A stretch of DNA of 28,063 bases from Chloroflexota bacterium (GCA_003577005.1 QEUW01000051.1:1-28063), one strand, 5' to 3'. Positions 1 to 7,971 are shown, counted from the stretch's first letter. The notes: a model not told the origin generated them from the letters alone. Numbers and translations are program-made.

Positions 1-539
1 GCACGCGTCAACCCAAGCAGACCCGCCTTGGAGGCCGCGTACGCGGTCTGCCCGGCCAGCGTCGCCTGCGCCAATACCGACGAGACATTGACAATGGCCC
101 CACCCCGGTCAAGCATGGCCGGGGCGGTATAGCGGCTGCATAGAAAAGTCCCCGTCAAGTTGATGTTGAGGACGTCATACCACATGGCGAGTGGCATCTC
201 CCACAACAGGCCACTGGGGTTGATCCCGGCGTTGTTGACCAGCACATCGATCTGCCCGTACGTAGCCAGCGTGTGCGCCACCATCCGCTCCACCTGGTCC
301 GGTTGGATGATGTCGGCTGCCATAAATGAAGCCTGCCCGCCGGCAGCCACGATGGCTGCTGCGCTCGCTTCGCCCTCTGCTGCCAGGCGATCCACCAAGA
401 CGACCGTTGCCCCCTGTTGCGCAAACAACTGGGCCGTGGCCTGGCCGATCCCGCGGCCTGCACCGGTGACGATAGCTACCTGGTTATCAAAGCGCAGCGC
501 CAGTTTGCCCGGCACTGGCTGCCCTTCGAAAATTCGCAT
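1..539 (-). CDS. SDR family NAD(P)-dependent oxidoreductase (3' end cut by window)
   Basis: Classical short-chain dehydrogenase/reductase, probably a cytoplasmic NAD(P)-dependent alcohol or sugar dehydrogenase. The visible 179 residues contain the cofactor motif TGAGRGIG (residues 25-32), an acidic residue after beta-2 (VLVD, Asp50, which would favour NAD over NADP), the NNAG motif (102-105), catalytic Ser at 153/154 and the YAASK motif (Tyr167, Lys171). The C-terminal 60-80 residues expected for a roughly 250-residue SDR lie beyond base 1. The ATG at 539 is chosen because the N-terminus then leads directly into the Rossmann fold; no good Shine-Dalgarno is visible, and a TTG lies 6 bases upstream in frame. 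It is the last visible member of the minus-strand cluster, separated from the AstE-like gene by 225 bases that contain a palindromic element. Substrate unknown. Confidence 0.93.
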   Translation of the reverse strand, partial: MRIFEGQPVPGKLALRFDNQVAIVTGAGRGIGQATAQLFAQQGATVVLVDRLAAEGEASAAAIVAAGGQASFMAADIIQPDQVERMVAHTLATYGQIDVLVNNAGINPSGLLWEMPLAMWYDVLNINLTGTFLCSRYTAPAMLDRGGAIVNVSSVLAQATLAGQTAYAASKAGLLGLTR

Positions 540-650
540 AGTCAAGATTGTTCCAGAAAGTAAGCTGAGCACACACCCGTAGTACGTGGTGCGTAACAGG
601 TATTTCCTTTCGACAAAGCACAGTGTAGGGATTATGTGTACTGACACATC

Positions 651-722
651 AGGTTAGATAGGGTGCTACAGGTGCGATGCACTTGAAAAGTGCGTTGCAC
701 CTCCCATTAAGCTCCCTAACCT
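651..722. repeat. Palindromic repeat element, copy A
   Basis: The inner inverted repeat is AGGTGCGATGCACTT (670-684) against AAGTGCGTTGCACCT (688-702). The two departures from perfect pairing are both G.T, so they would be G.U pairs in a plus-strand RNA. An outer, bulged stem pairs AGGTTAG (651-657) plus GGG with CCCTAACCT (714-722). The inner palindrome is shared with the element at 3112-3205, so this is a dispersed repeat and not a one-off terminator. No T-tract follows on either strand. Confidence 0.75.
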
Positions 723-764
723 CATGGGTCAGTAGAATTATGCACTACAAAATACAAAAGACAC

Positions 765-1787
765 TTACGCAGTACGCGTTGCGCCCACGCGAGCAGGCGT
801 CTCGTCAACCAGCACATGGCGGGGGACGGTCGGCTCAAGAATCGTAAACAGATGGGCGCCGGGCTGCGCCGTGCCCACAGTCTGGATGCTGGCGATCTTG
901 CCCGCGATAGGGGCTTCAACGATGCCGACCGTCCGGCCAAACAGGTCGCTGACCGTCGCCAACTGCTGCCCCTGGCCGACCTGTTCCCCCAATGCCACCT
1001 GGCGCTCAAAGAGCCCACCTACCGGCGCAGTGACCCTGCGTAACGCCCAGCAGCTGAGCGAAGCGGCTGGCAAGCCGGCGCTGCGCTCAGCCAACATCCC
1101 CAGGTGCGCCATCACATTTTGGAGGCCCTGGTAATAAAGATGCCACTTCTCTTTGTTGAACGTTGCCTGGCCGCCGACTTCGCCTTCGATAGCCGGGATC
1201 CCCATCTCCGCCAATGCGCTGATCAGCCGGCCCGGCAGGAGTGGCAGCGGTACAAGGTCGCTGATTCCAAAGACACATGCCGCCTGGTGAGAGGCTATCC
1301 CCACCGCACCTGGCACGTCCACAAATTCCATCCACGGTTCCAATGTGCCGTTCTGGTACCAGCCGTGCAAGGAGACCACCAGATCGCAGCCAGCCAGGAT
1401 ATTGTGGCAAAGGCCATAGGCTACCCGCTCGGAGATCGAGCCGATTGGATTGCCGGGAAAAACCCGGTTCAGGTCGATGTTGTCTACCGGGCTGCGCCGG
1501 CTACAGGCGTTGAAGGCCAACACATTGACCACCGGCGCCACAATCAGTGTGCCGGCCATCTCGGCGGGTTCGAGGTCGGCCATCAGCGCGTGGAGTGCCC
1601 GTACCCCCTCCAATTCATCGCCATGCACGCCGGCCACGGCTGCCAGGCGCGGCCCCGGTTGGTCGCCGCACATGATCTGCACCGGAATAAAGACCGCGTT
1701 GCCATCCGGCAGGATGCCCACTTGACAGTTGAAGCGCTCGACGCGACCGGGGCGATAGCGAAGATCAACTTCTGTCGCATTCATCAT
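765..1787 (-). CDS. Succinylglutamate desuccinylase/aspartoacylase-family zinc deacylase
   Basis: Zinc-dependent amidohydrolase of the M14-like AstE/AspA family, which releases acyl groups from N-acylated amino acids. Visible metal and catalytic motifs are HGDE (His55, Glu58), DLNR near residue 105, a later His in SLHG near 136, and the general-base region EGEVGG near residue 200. The last 90 or so residues look like the beta-rich, barrel-sandwich C-terminal domain of this family (VTAPVGG, VEAPIAGKI). Length is 340 residues. The start at 1787 is supported by AGGAGA just upstream and by an ATGA overlap with the stop of the M24 gene; the open frame runs 109 codons further upstream, but that part is antisense-like and overlaps the M24 gene. 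The M24+AstE pairing resembles the EutD/EutE (DoeA/DoeB) pair of ectoine catabolism, but the actual substrate is not established. Confidence 0.9.
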   Translation of the reverse strand: MMNATEVDLRYRPGRVERFNCQVGILPDGNAVFIPVQIMCGDQPGPRLAAVAGVHGDELEGVRALHALMADLEPAEMAGTLIVAPVVNVLAFNACSRRSPVDNIDLNRVFPGNPIGSISERVAYGLCHNILAGCDLVVSLHGWYQNGTLEPWMEFVDVPGAVGIASHQAACVFGISDLVPLPLLPGRLISALAEMGIPAIEGEVGGQATFNKEKWHLYYQGLQNVMAHLGMLAERSAGLPAASLSCWALRRVTAPVGGLFERQVALGEQVGQGQQLATVSDLFGRTVGIVEAPIAGKIASIQTVGTAQPGAHLFTILEPTVPRHVLVDETPARVGATRTA

Positions 1788-3076
1788 GGTTCTCCTGCGA
1801 TTTCCGGTATTTCCTCCGGCGCCGGCCGGTTTAGGAGCTCGTGCCCGGTTTCGGTGACAAGATATTGGTCCTCCAGGTCGAACCAGCCCCACGGCTCGGC
1901 GTGCATCGGTTCGCACGAGATGATCATCCCCGGTTCGAGCACGGTGTGGCAGTCGGGGTGGATCGAGAGGCCGCCGCTGTTGCGCAGCCCGTGCCCGATG
2001 CGCCCGACCTGGCGTTCCGGCAACCCGTAGTGCCGTTCGATGCGGGCACAGGCGGCATAGACCTCCGAGCAGCGTACGCCCGGGCGGATCATCTCTTCCA
2101 TTGAGCGCACGCATTCCCAGTTGATGCGGTAGCTGCGGCGCACGCGATCCGGCGCCGGACCAATGTGCCAGACCCGGTCGATATCGCCACCGTAGCCGCG
2201 GTAACTGACGCCGCTGTAACCCCGGCTGACCGTATCACCTATCTGGAAGGCGCGGTCGGTTGCCACCGCATGGTAAAACGAGGAGTTACCCGCCTCCGGG
2301 TTGCGGATATCCCACGCGATGACCGGGTCGAAGCTGTAGTCATGGCCGTAGTGCGCGGCAAATACTTCCGCCAGACGCGCCATAAAAGTACGCTCGGTCA
2401 TGCCGGGCTGCAAAATGTGGGGCACCTGCTCGTATATCCAGTTGGCGGCGACGAGCGCGGTGCGCACCCGCTCGATTTCCAGCGGTGTGTGGATGCTCAT
2501 CAGTCGCCTGAAGAGCGCTGATCCGTCCACGAGTTGGGCATGAGGTAGCAGCTCGCGCAGCCGCAAAAAGTCGTTGACCGCCAGCCCCAGCGTCATACAG
2601 TCCCCCAACTCGAAGCCGAGACGGGCTCCGGTCAGCCCTAATTCGGCAAAGATAAACGGCATCTGCCAGAGCCCCCAGTTCTCGTGGCGCGGCTGTTCGT
2701 TGGGGTCGATGCGCTCCACGATGGCGCGGATGTGCGTCACCCAGGTGCTGCGTCGCGTTGTATTGGCGTGTTCGCCGGCTGTGGTGGGTGTCATGTAGAG
2801 ATAGTCGCCATCCTGTGTGAGGATATACCAGGCGGAGCGCGCCGGGCAGCGGTCGTGCCACTCGTGCGGCGCAGAAAAACTGGTAAACCACTGGCCGATG
2901 CCGCTGCTGGTGACGACGAGCGCATCAAGATCGTGCTCGGCCATCAGTGCCCGGGCGCGGGCGACGCGCAACTCATACTCTTCCCGCGGGATGTCGGACG
3001 CCAGCGGATAGCCTGGATAGTCGATCCAGTGGTCGTGAAGGTGGGCAAGGGCATGGTAGTCCAATAGATTCATCAT
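1784..3076 (-). CDS. M24-family (creatinase/aminopeptidase P-like) hydrolase
   Basis: Pita-bread-fold protein of 430 residues: N-terminal creatinase-like domain (about 1-190) and C-terminal M24 domain (about 200-430). Of the five usual metal ligands, the second Asp (Asp298, in GGDIDR), the His (His362, IGHG), the Glu in CEP and the Glu in LEDQ are present. The first Asp, expected 11 residues before Asp298, is Tyr287. Loss of metal ligands is known in creatinases and ectoine hydrolases, so this may be a metal-poor or metal-free amidinohydrolase/lactam hydrolase and not a dipeptidase. The start at 3076 is preceded by GGGAG; ATG at 3073 is equally possible. It is coupled by a 4-base overlap to the following deacylase gene, and the two probably act consecutively on one substrate. 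No signal peptide, so cytoplasmic. Confidence 0.88.
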   Translation of the reverse strand: MMNLLDYHALAHLHDHWIDYPGYPLASDIPREEYELRVARARALMAEHDLDALVVTSSGIGQWFTSFSAPHEWHDRCPARSAWYILTQDGDYLYMTPTTAGEHANTTRRSTWVTHIRAIVERIDPNEQPRHENWGLWQMPFIFAELGLTGARLGFELGDCMTLGLAVNDFLRLRELLPHAQLVDGSALFRRLMSIHTPLEIERVRTALVAANWIYEQVPHILQPGMTERTFMARLAEVFAAHYGHDYSFDPVIAWDIRNPEAGNSSFYHAVATDRAFQIGDTVSRGYSGVSYRGYGGDIDRVWHIGPAPDRVRRSYRINWECVRSMEEMIRPGVRCSEVYAACARIERHYGLPERQVGRIGHGLRNSGGLSIHPDCHTVLEPGMIISCEPMHAEPWGWFDLEDQYLVTETGHELLNRPAPEEIPEIAGEP

Positions 3077-3111
3077 TTCTCCCTTGGCGATCTGCTCAAA
3101 CCTATCTCTGC

Positions 3112-3205
3112 CTAGTCGTACAACGAGACTTTCCAGAGGTGCGATGCACCTGACAAAGTGTATCGCACCTCTGGCCTGTAGAGCGAAGTCTCGTTGTAGT
3201 ACTAG
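3112..3205. repeat. Long stem-loop / palindromic repeat element, copy B
   Basis: The outer arms 3112-3131 and 3186-3205 match at 18 of 20 positions (core TACAACGAGACTT / AAGTCTCGTTGTA). The inner arms 3133-3149 and 3158-3174 (AGAGGTGCGATGCAC / GTGTATCGCACCTCT) differ only by one G.T pair. The inner part is the same palindrome as at 670-702. The element fills the gap between the dikinase and M24 genes. It could be a MITE-like or REP-like element, or a structured mRNA spacer. There is no T-tract, so it is not a standard intrinsic terminator. Confidence 0.8.
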
Positions 3206-3213
3206 ACGCCACC

Positions 3214-3245
3214 CATTAACAACTGACAATTGACAATTGTTAATG
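3214..3245. repeat. Heptanucleotide-periodic tract (short)
   Basis: Four and a half units of 7 bases, such as AACTGAC followed by AATTGAC, with terminal units CATTAAC and GTTAATG giving an inverted-repeat appearance. The tract overlaps the TAA stop codon (3240-3242) of the dikinase gene. It has the same 7-base period as the tracts at 15048-15138, 24591-24688 and 26541-26575. Confidence 0.55.
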
Positions 3246-5813
3246 CAGTTCCACCATGCCGGTGATCCCGTCCACTGTGATCCACGTGCCATCGGGAATG
3301 CGGCGGGTGGCGTCGTGTACACCAACGACAGCTGGTACACCGTACTCGCGTGCGGTGGTTGCGGCGTGTTGGGTGAGCGAACCCTCCTCGAGTACCAGCC
3401 CACCCAGCAGGGGAAAGAACGGTGTCCACAGCGGGCCGGCATTCTTCGCCACGAGGATGTCCCCTGGGTCAAGCGCAGGCAAGCTGGACGATGCGACAAC
3501 CACCCGCGCCCGCCCTTGTTGGCGCCCCGGGCTGGCGGCTTGGCCGTGGATGGGACTGGATGACGCCGCTCCAAGCTCAGTGACCTGGTCAGAGGGCGGG
3601 GGCGCGGCCGGCAGGTTGGCATCGGGTATACCGATCAGAGGCGGCGGTTCCAGCGTAGACCAGTGTGCGTGTTGCACCTTGCGGGTGGCGACGGCGCCAT
3701 CGACTGCAATGGGCGTACGTAAGGCAGCCAGGATTTCCTCAAACCGCAGCCAAAAAACATCGTCCCGCACCGCCAGAACTCCTTGCGTCACCAGCCAGTC
3801 GGCAGCCGCCAGCACCGCATAGCGCAGTTGGCTGGTGGCCATCTGGTCGATGTAATGGTTGTGCTCCTCGAGTACGGTCATGGTGCGCTGCGCGGCGCGC
3901 AAGTGGCGACGAAACTCGGCCACAGCCTGGAGGTCGGCGCAGGCGGCGCAGATGGCTTCTACTTGAGCGGCAGTCGCGGTTTGGGCGCGGACGCGCACCT
4001 GCGCTGGCGCTTCCTCGTTGCTCTCTAAATAGCGTACCACCAGTTGGAGGGCGAGTTCGGGCGCTTCGCGCCACGTCGGTGTGCAGATCGATGACTCGGA
4101 GCCAAAGCCACCACCTGTGCGTTCGCCAAAACGAGCCAGCAAGGCTTCAAATTGGGCAAGAAAGCAAGCTGCTTCTGGCAGCCGGGAGAGTTGCGCCAGG
4201 AGATCCGGCGGATTTTGCGCCAGCCGCATAGCCACGGCTGGCGAGTCGCGGGCGGTCTGTGCCAGTTCATACAGGTTGTCTATCAGTTGGGTCAGTGGCG
4301 TCTCGTCACCGACCAGCAGTTGATTGGCAGCCGCTTCAGCCTCTGACGCAGAGAGCCCGGTGACGGCGGCAAAGGCCTGGTAAAATGCCGGGTGGGGATG
4401 AAACGAGCAGAGCGGATGGAGCATCCAGTGACGGCGATAGGCGCCCAACGCATCTTCGAGGTGATGGGCCAATGCAGGGTCGTCGGCTGTGGTTGGGTCA
4501 AAGGCTCGTAAACGCTCGGTCGCTTTGATGATCTCTGGCCCCCAAACATCCCAGGTGGTCAAGCCCTGGTCGTGCAACCGGTCACGCACATCATTCCAGG
4601 CAGCGCGGCGGACGCGCAAATCACCCGCCGGCAAGTCGAGTGGGATGGGACAGACATAGCTATAACCGTGGACAATCTTCACCTTGCGGTTTCGTTCCAC
4701 AGCAATCTGCCGGCATACTTCTTCGCGGATACTCTCGATCGCTAAATACGCGTCCACGGCCAGGGGCAGCGGCGGCTGCTGGTTGGTGGCGGGGAGTTCA
4801 TCCAGCAACCAGGCACAGCGCCGCTCCTCCTCATCCGCCCAGTCAACCGGGAAAGGAGGCAAAGTGGCCAGTTCGGCCGGTAATGCCGTCAGCGGGCGGC
4901 TCTGAAGAATCCACACGCGTTGGCCGGCGATAGCCCATTCTACATCCTGGCGCGAGCCGAAGAGCGTCTCGGCCGCCACGGCAAACTGGGCGACCCGCGC
5001 CAGCCACGCCGGAGGCAGGCAGGCCGCCCGCTGTCGTTCTGGCGCTGTGGCGATTGGGTGTACTTCGCCTGCTGGACCAACCGCCATCTGCACTGGTTTT
5101 TCGGGAATACGGCGACGTTCCACGGTAAAACCCTGGCGCTGCACCCAGTATGTATCGGTGGCGACGGCCCCATCGACCACGCCAATCCCCAATCCCCACG
5201 CCGCCTCGACCACGATCAAGTCACGCCGCTGCTGCACAGGATCCACCGAGAAGCAGACGCCAGCGCACTCGGCGTCGACCACGGGCTGGATGAGCACCGC
5301 CATCGCAGCTTGATCCGCCCAACTCCCCTGTTGGTTGCGGGCGGCCAGGGCATTTTCACTAAAGAAGGAGCGCCAACAGGTCAAGATGGCTGCCTGGACG
5401 CCGGCCAGGCCACGTACGCCCAGCACCGTCGCATATTGCCCGGCAAAGCTTGCCACTGTGCCGTCTTCGTCCGTCGCCGAGGAGCGCACGGCCAGGGGTG
5501 TCTCATCTGGCCCAAGCTGAGACAGCGCCGCTGCCAGTTCAGACGACAACGCCGCAGGCATAGCCAGATCGGTGAGCAACTCGTCGATCTGCCGGGCACG
5601 GGTCTGGGCTGTGGACTCGAGTCGAGCGAGGATCTCCCCAAGGCGCGGCCAATACGACTGCAACGCCTGCCGAAAGGCGGTGGTCGTCACACAAAAGCCG
5701 CCCGGCACCGGAAAACCCGCGCGGGCCAGTTCTCCTATCGCCGCAGCTTTGCCCCCGACCCAAGGCCGGTCGGATTGCCGTATTTTGTGGCAGGGCAGAA
5801 TAAGATTATCCAT
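3240..5813 (-). CDS. PEP/pyruvate-binding dikinase, rifampicin phosphotransferase-like
   Basis: 857-residue three-part phosphotransferase. The N-terminal ATP-grasp/PPDK domain spans about residues 1-315 (GGKAAAIGEL near the start; LAVRSSATDEDGTVASFAGQ; VQPVV-like and WILQSRPL segments). A large middle region (about 320-740) has no motif I recognise. The C-terminal swivelling PEP-utilising domain (about 765-857) carries the phosphohistidine motif TQHAATTAREYGVPAVVG with His816, preceded by GPLWTPFF. Domain order and length match rifampicin phosphotransferase (about 865 residues) better than true PEP synthase, whose catalytic His precedes a C-terminal PEP-binding barrel that is absent here. It would transfer the ATP beta-phosphate to a small molecule or to pyruvate. 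The start overlaps the GH3 stop by 8 bases and has no clear Shine-Dalgarno, which suggests translational coupling. The substrate is unknown. Confidence 0.88.
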   Translation of the reverse strand: MDNLILPCHKIRQSDRPWVGGKAAAIGELARAGFPVPGGFCVTTTAFRQALQSYWPRLGEILARLESTAQTRARQIDELLTDLAMPAALSSELAAALSQLGPDETPLAVRSSATDEDGTVASFAGQYATVLGVRGLAGVQAAILTCWRSFFSENALAARNQQGSWADQAAMAVLIQPVVDAECAGVCFSVDPVQQRRDLIVVEAAWGLGIGVVDGAVATDTYWVQRQGFTVERRRIPEKPVQMAVGPAGEVHPIATAPERQRAACLPPAWLARVAQFAVAAETLFGSRQDVEWAIAGQRVWILQSRPLTALPAELATLPPFPVDWADEEERRCAWLLDELPATNQQPPLPLAVDAYLAIESIREEVCRQIAVERNRKVKIVHGYSYVCPIPLDLPAGDLRVRRAAWNDVRDRLHDQGLTTWDVWGPEIIKATERLRAFDPTTADDPALAHHLEDALGAYRRHWMLHPLCSFHPHPAFYQAFAAVTGLSASEAEAAANQLLVGDETPLTQLIDNLYELAQTARDSPAVAMRLAQNPPDLLAQLSRLPEAACFLAQFEALLARFGERTGGGFGSESSICTPTWREAPELALQLVVRYLESNEEAPAQVRVRAQTATAAQVEAICAACADLQAVAEFRRHLRAAQRTMTVLEEHNHYIDQMATSQLRYAVLAAADWLVTQGVLAVRDDVFWLRFEEILAALRTPIAVDGAVATRKVQHAHWSTLEPPPLIGIPDANLPAAPPPSDQVTELGAASSSPIHGQAASPGRQQGRARVVVASSSLPALDPGDILVAKNAGPLWTPFFPLLGGLVLEEGSLTQHAATTAREYGVPAVVGVHDATRRIPDGTWITVDGITGMVELH

Positions 5814-7635
5814 ACGTCAAGCCGTGCCCAAACGGGAAGAGCGGATTCTCCGAGTCGTGCGGGACATCCGGCTTTTGTGCCCGCACAGCCGCCATCGACG
5901 AGGGCAGCTCGAACGGCAGCCTGGCGGAAGGGGTAAAACGTCCAAAGATCACATCGAGCACCGCCGCATCGCTGGCCCCAAAATTGGCGAGCAACGCCGC
6001 ACTCTGCCCGGCGATTTCGGGGATCACGGCGGGGCGGTCCAGGTAGATGTCGACAATTGTTGGCTTTGTCGCCAGGATCTTCAAGATGCGGCTCTTCTCC
6101 GGCTCCTTGAAATCGAGGTCACCCGTGTGGAAGAGGCGCTCAAGAAAATTGCCATCGCGCGGCTCAAAGGGCGCCCGGAGGCGGAGAATCGCCAGGTCGG
6201 CCTCGGCGAGGTCCGCGACGACTTCGCCATATTCGGCGGCCACCTCCGGCTTGATAGTTTCGATATAGAGTCGGGGCTGTCCTTGAACGGGCAGCGTCGC
6301 GCCGGTGGCGGTGGGGCTATTCTTGAGTAGCACAATCGACCGGCGCTGCGCCAGCTCGCCCACGGCGCAAAATTCGGCGTTGCCCACGATGCGCTCGGCG
6401 GCACCGGCATCGAGATAGGGATTGTCGAACAGACCGAGCCGGAACTTTTCGCGCAGCAGGCGCCGCACCGACTCGTCGATGCGCGCTTCACTGACGTGTC
6501 CGTCGCGCACCAGTGCGACGATCTCTTCCGGGCAGGCCTCGCCGCCAAACTGGTCGATGCCGGCCTCGAGCGCCTTTTGGACGCGCTGCGGGCGGCTCAG
6601 GTGTTCGACACCCCAGGCGCGCGCCTCCCACACCACACCGCCGAGATTGGTGTCGGTCAACAGGCCCCAGTCGGTGCAGACCACCCCCTCGAAACCATAG
6701 TGTTTGCGGAGCAGATCGGTGATGACCCCTTTGTTGAAGCCAAAGGCAACCTCTTCGTATTGGACGCCGAGCGGCACGCCGTAATAGGGCATGATCTGGG
6801 CAGTGCCCGCGGCAAAGGCCGCCTCGAAGGGAATCAAATGGTAGTCGAAGTTGCCGCCGGGATAGACCTGTTCCTTGCCATAGGAGAAGTGGGGGTCTTC
6901 GCCGTCCTTTTGGGGCCCGCCGCCGGGGAAATGTTTGGTCATACAGGCCACGCTCTCTGTACTAAGGGTTGGACCCTGAAACCCGCGGATATAGGCGGCG
7001 GTCATGCGGGCGCTCAATTCGGCATCCTCGCCAAAGGTGCCGTTGGTGCGCGCCCAACGTGGTTCGGTGGCGAGGTCGGCCATGGGGTGGAGCGCCACGC
7101 GGATGCCGAGCGCCAGATATTCCTGGCGGGCGATGTCGGCAAAGCGCTCGACCAGATTCGCGTCGCCGGTCGCGGCCAGGCCCAGGGGTTCGGGCCATTG
7201 CGACAACGTACCAGCCATAAAGCTGGTCAGCGGGTTATCGCTAAAGGCATGGCGCGGGTCCGAGGAGAGGGTTACGGGGATGCCCAGGCGTGTACTTTCG
7301 GCTAACGCCTGGAGCCGGTTGTGCCATTCCACCGCCCGCCGCGGCTCCGGCAGCGCATGGACATTAAAATGGTTCATACACCGCTCACTGACCAGCTCGG
7401 TGATCGGCACACGGGTAAACCCTCCGGGCGGCGGCTCCAGGCTGCCGTCGGAGTTGACCTGGGCGATGGTGTGAAACATCAGCCCCGCCTTTTCTTCGAG
7501 GGTCATCTGGACGAGCAGATCGTCGATGCGCTCCTCAAGCGGGCGGCGCGGGTCTTCGTAGGGGTCCAGCCGCCCGTTCTTGTTGAGATCACGGTAGGCG
7601 AACTCGTCCATCGTGGATAAAGCCATTCTTTCCAT
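5806..7635 (-). CDS. Glycoside hydrolase family 3 beta-glycosidase
   Basis: About 609 residues. GH3 N-terminal TIM barrel (about 35-370) with the KHFPGGG motif and the nucleophile Asp322 in VVCTDWG, followed by the GH3 C-terminal alpha/beta sandwich (about 400-600) ending in PFGHGLTYG. The N-terminus has a calcium-loop-like DLNKNGRLDPYED segment, as in BglX-like GH3 proteins. No signal peptide is visible, so it probably acts in the cytoplasm on imported beta-linked glycosides; exact specificity (glucose, xylose, GlcNAc) cannot be told. Two adjacent ATGs (7638 and 7635) follow AGGAGG at 7641-7646; 7635 gives the better 5-base spacing. It is the first gene of the minus-strand cluster, with the divergent region 7639-7971 upstream. 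Confidence 0.92.
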   Translation of the reverse strand: MERMALSTMDEFAYRDLNKNGRLDPYEDPRRPLEERIDDLLVQMTLEEKAGLMFHTIAQVNSDGSLEPPPGGFTRVPITELVSERCMNHFNVHALPEPRRAVEWHNRLQALAESTRLGIPVTLSSDPRHAFSDNPLTSFMAGTLSQWPEPLGLAATGDANLVERFADIARQEYLALGIRVALHPMADLATEPRWARTNGTFGEDAELSARMTAAYIRGFQGPTLSTESVACMTKHFPGGGPQKDGEDPHFSYGKEQVYPGGNFDYHLIPFEAAFAAGTAQIMPYYGVPLGVQYEEVAFGFNKGVITDLLRKHYGFEGVVCTDWGLLTDTNLGGVVWEARAWGVEHLSRPQRVQKALEAGIDQFGGEACPEEIVALVRDGHVSEARIDESVRRLLREKFRLGLFDNPYLDAGAAERIVGNAEFCAVGELAQRRSIVLLKNSPTATGATLPVQGQPRLYIETIKPEVAAEYGEVVADLAEADLAILRLRAPFEPRDGNFLERLFHTGDLDFKEPEKSRILKILATKPTIVDIYLDRPAVIPEIAGQSAALLANFGASDAAVLDVIFGRFTPSARLPFELPSSMAAVRAQKPDVPHDSENPLFPFGHGLTYG

Positions 7636-7663
7636 CATCCCCTCCTTTGTCAGTTGTGCCCGT

Positions 7664-7693
7664 ATTGTACCCGCCCGGTCATTGTTCCGGCAA
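7664..7693 (-). promoter_or_regulatory. Candidate sigma-70-type promoter for the GH3 cluster
   Basis: On the minus strand, TTGCCG (7693-7688) and TACAAT (7669-7664) are separated by 18 bases, with transcription expected near 7657, about 20 bases before the start codon. Four of six and five of six positions match the consensus. It rests on sequence match only. Confidence 0.35.
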
Positions 7694-7744
7694 GGGCCAA
7701 TTTTGTGGAGAGTGCGTCCAGGATTGGAGTGAGAATTTGGGTGG

Positions 7745-7821
7745 CGCCCGCATTCCGGGAAAGGGCCGGAGGTTCATTGGGTCAGGCAGACTGGTGCTGG
7801 CCCTTTCCCGGAATGCGGGCG
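7745..7821. repeat. Perfect 23-bp inverted repeat with 31-base loop
   Basis: Arms 7745-7767 and 7799-7821 are exact reverse complements (left arm starts CGCCCGCATTCCGGG and ends AAAGGGCC). It lies between the divergent GH3 and MOSC genes, upstream of both starts, so it is not a terminator for either. It could be a mobile palindromic unit, a transcription blocker between divergent units, or an operator. Confidence 0.8.
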
Positions 7822-7882
7822 ATTCCAAATATCAACCCCACGATTCATCTTTCGATGTATGGCGCCTCCCCGGATTGAGGAC

Positions 7883-7888
7883 TATAAT
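7883..7888 (+). promoter_or_regulatory. Candidate -10 box (TATAAT) for the MOSC gene
   Basis: A perfect TATAAT lies about 84 bases upstream of the MOSC start codon, but no good -35 hexamer sits 16-18 bases upstream. Weak call. Confidence 0.3.
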
Positions 7889-7971
7889 ATGAACACGCGG
7901 CAGCCAGATCTGATGCCAGAGCGCCGCTTCGCACCCTTTTTTCCTATTCTACGAATGTTGAGGAGAGAGTG

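Larger units (their letters stand above)
7639..7971. other. Divergent intergenic region (333 bases)
   Basis: No convincing gene on either strand. It holds the Shine-Dalgarno and a candidate promoter for the minus-strand GH3 cluster, a perfect 23-bp inverted repeat in the middle, a consensus TATAAT facing the MOSC gene, and an AGGAG Shine-Dalgarno at 7961-7965. Confidence 0.7.

Noticed and set aside
1104..2030. Long plus-strand open frame of 308 codons opposite the M24 and AstE genes
   Set aside because: No recognisable domain, antisense to two well-supported genes with intact catalytic motifs; long antisense frames are expected in GC-rich DNA.
1788..2114. 109-codon upstream extension of the AstE-like gene
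   Set aside because: Composition is Arg/Pro/Ala-rich and antifamily, it overlaps the M24 coding region in another frame, and a good Shine-Dalgarno sits at the 1787 start.
3077..3622. 182-codon upstream extension of the M24 gene
   Set aside because: It runs through the stem-loop and over the dikinase gene in a different frame; the 3076 start has GGGAG upstream.
3651..3666. Second DasR-type operator half-site (TAGACCAGT)
   Set aside because: It is a lone half-site inside the dikinase coding region with no palindrome or promoter.
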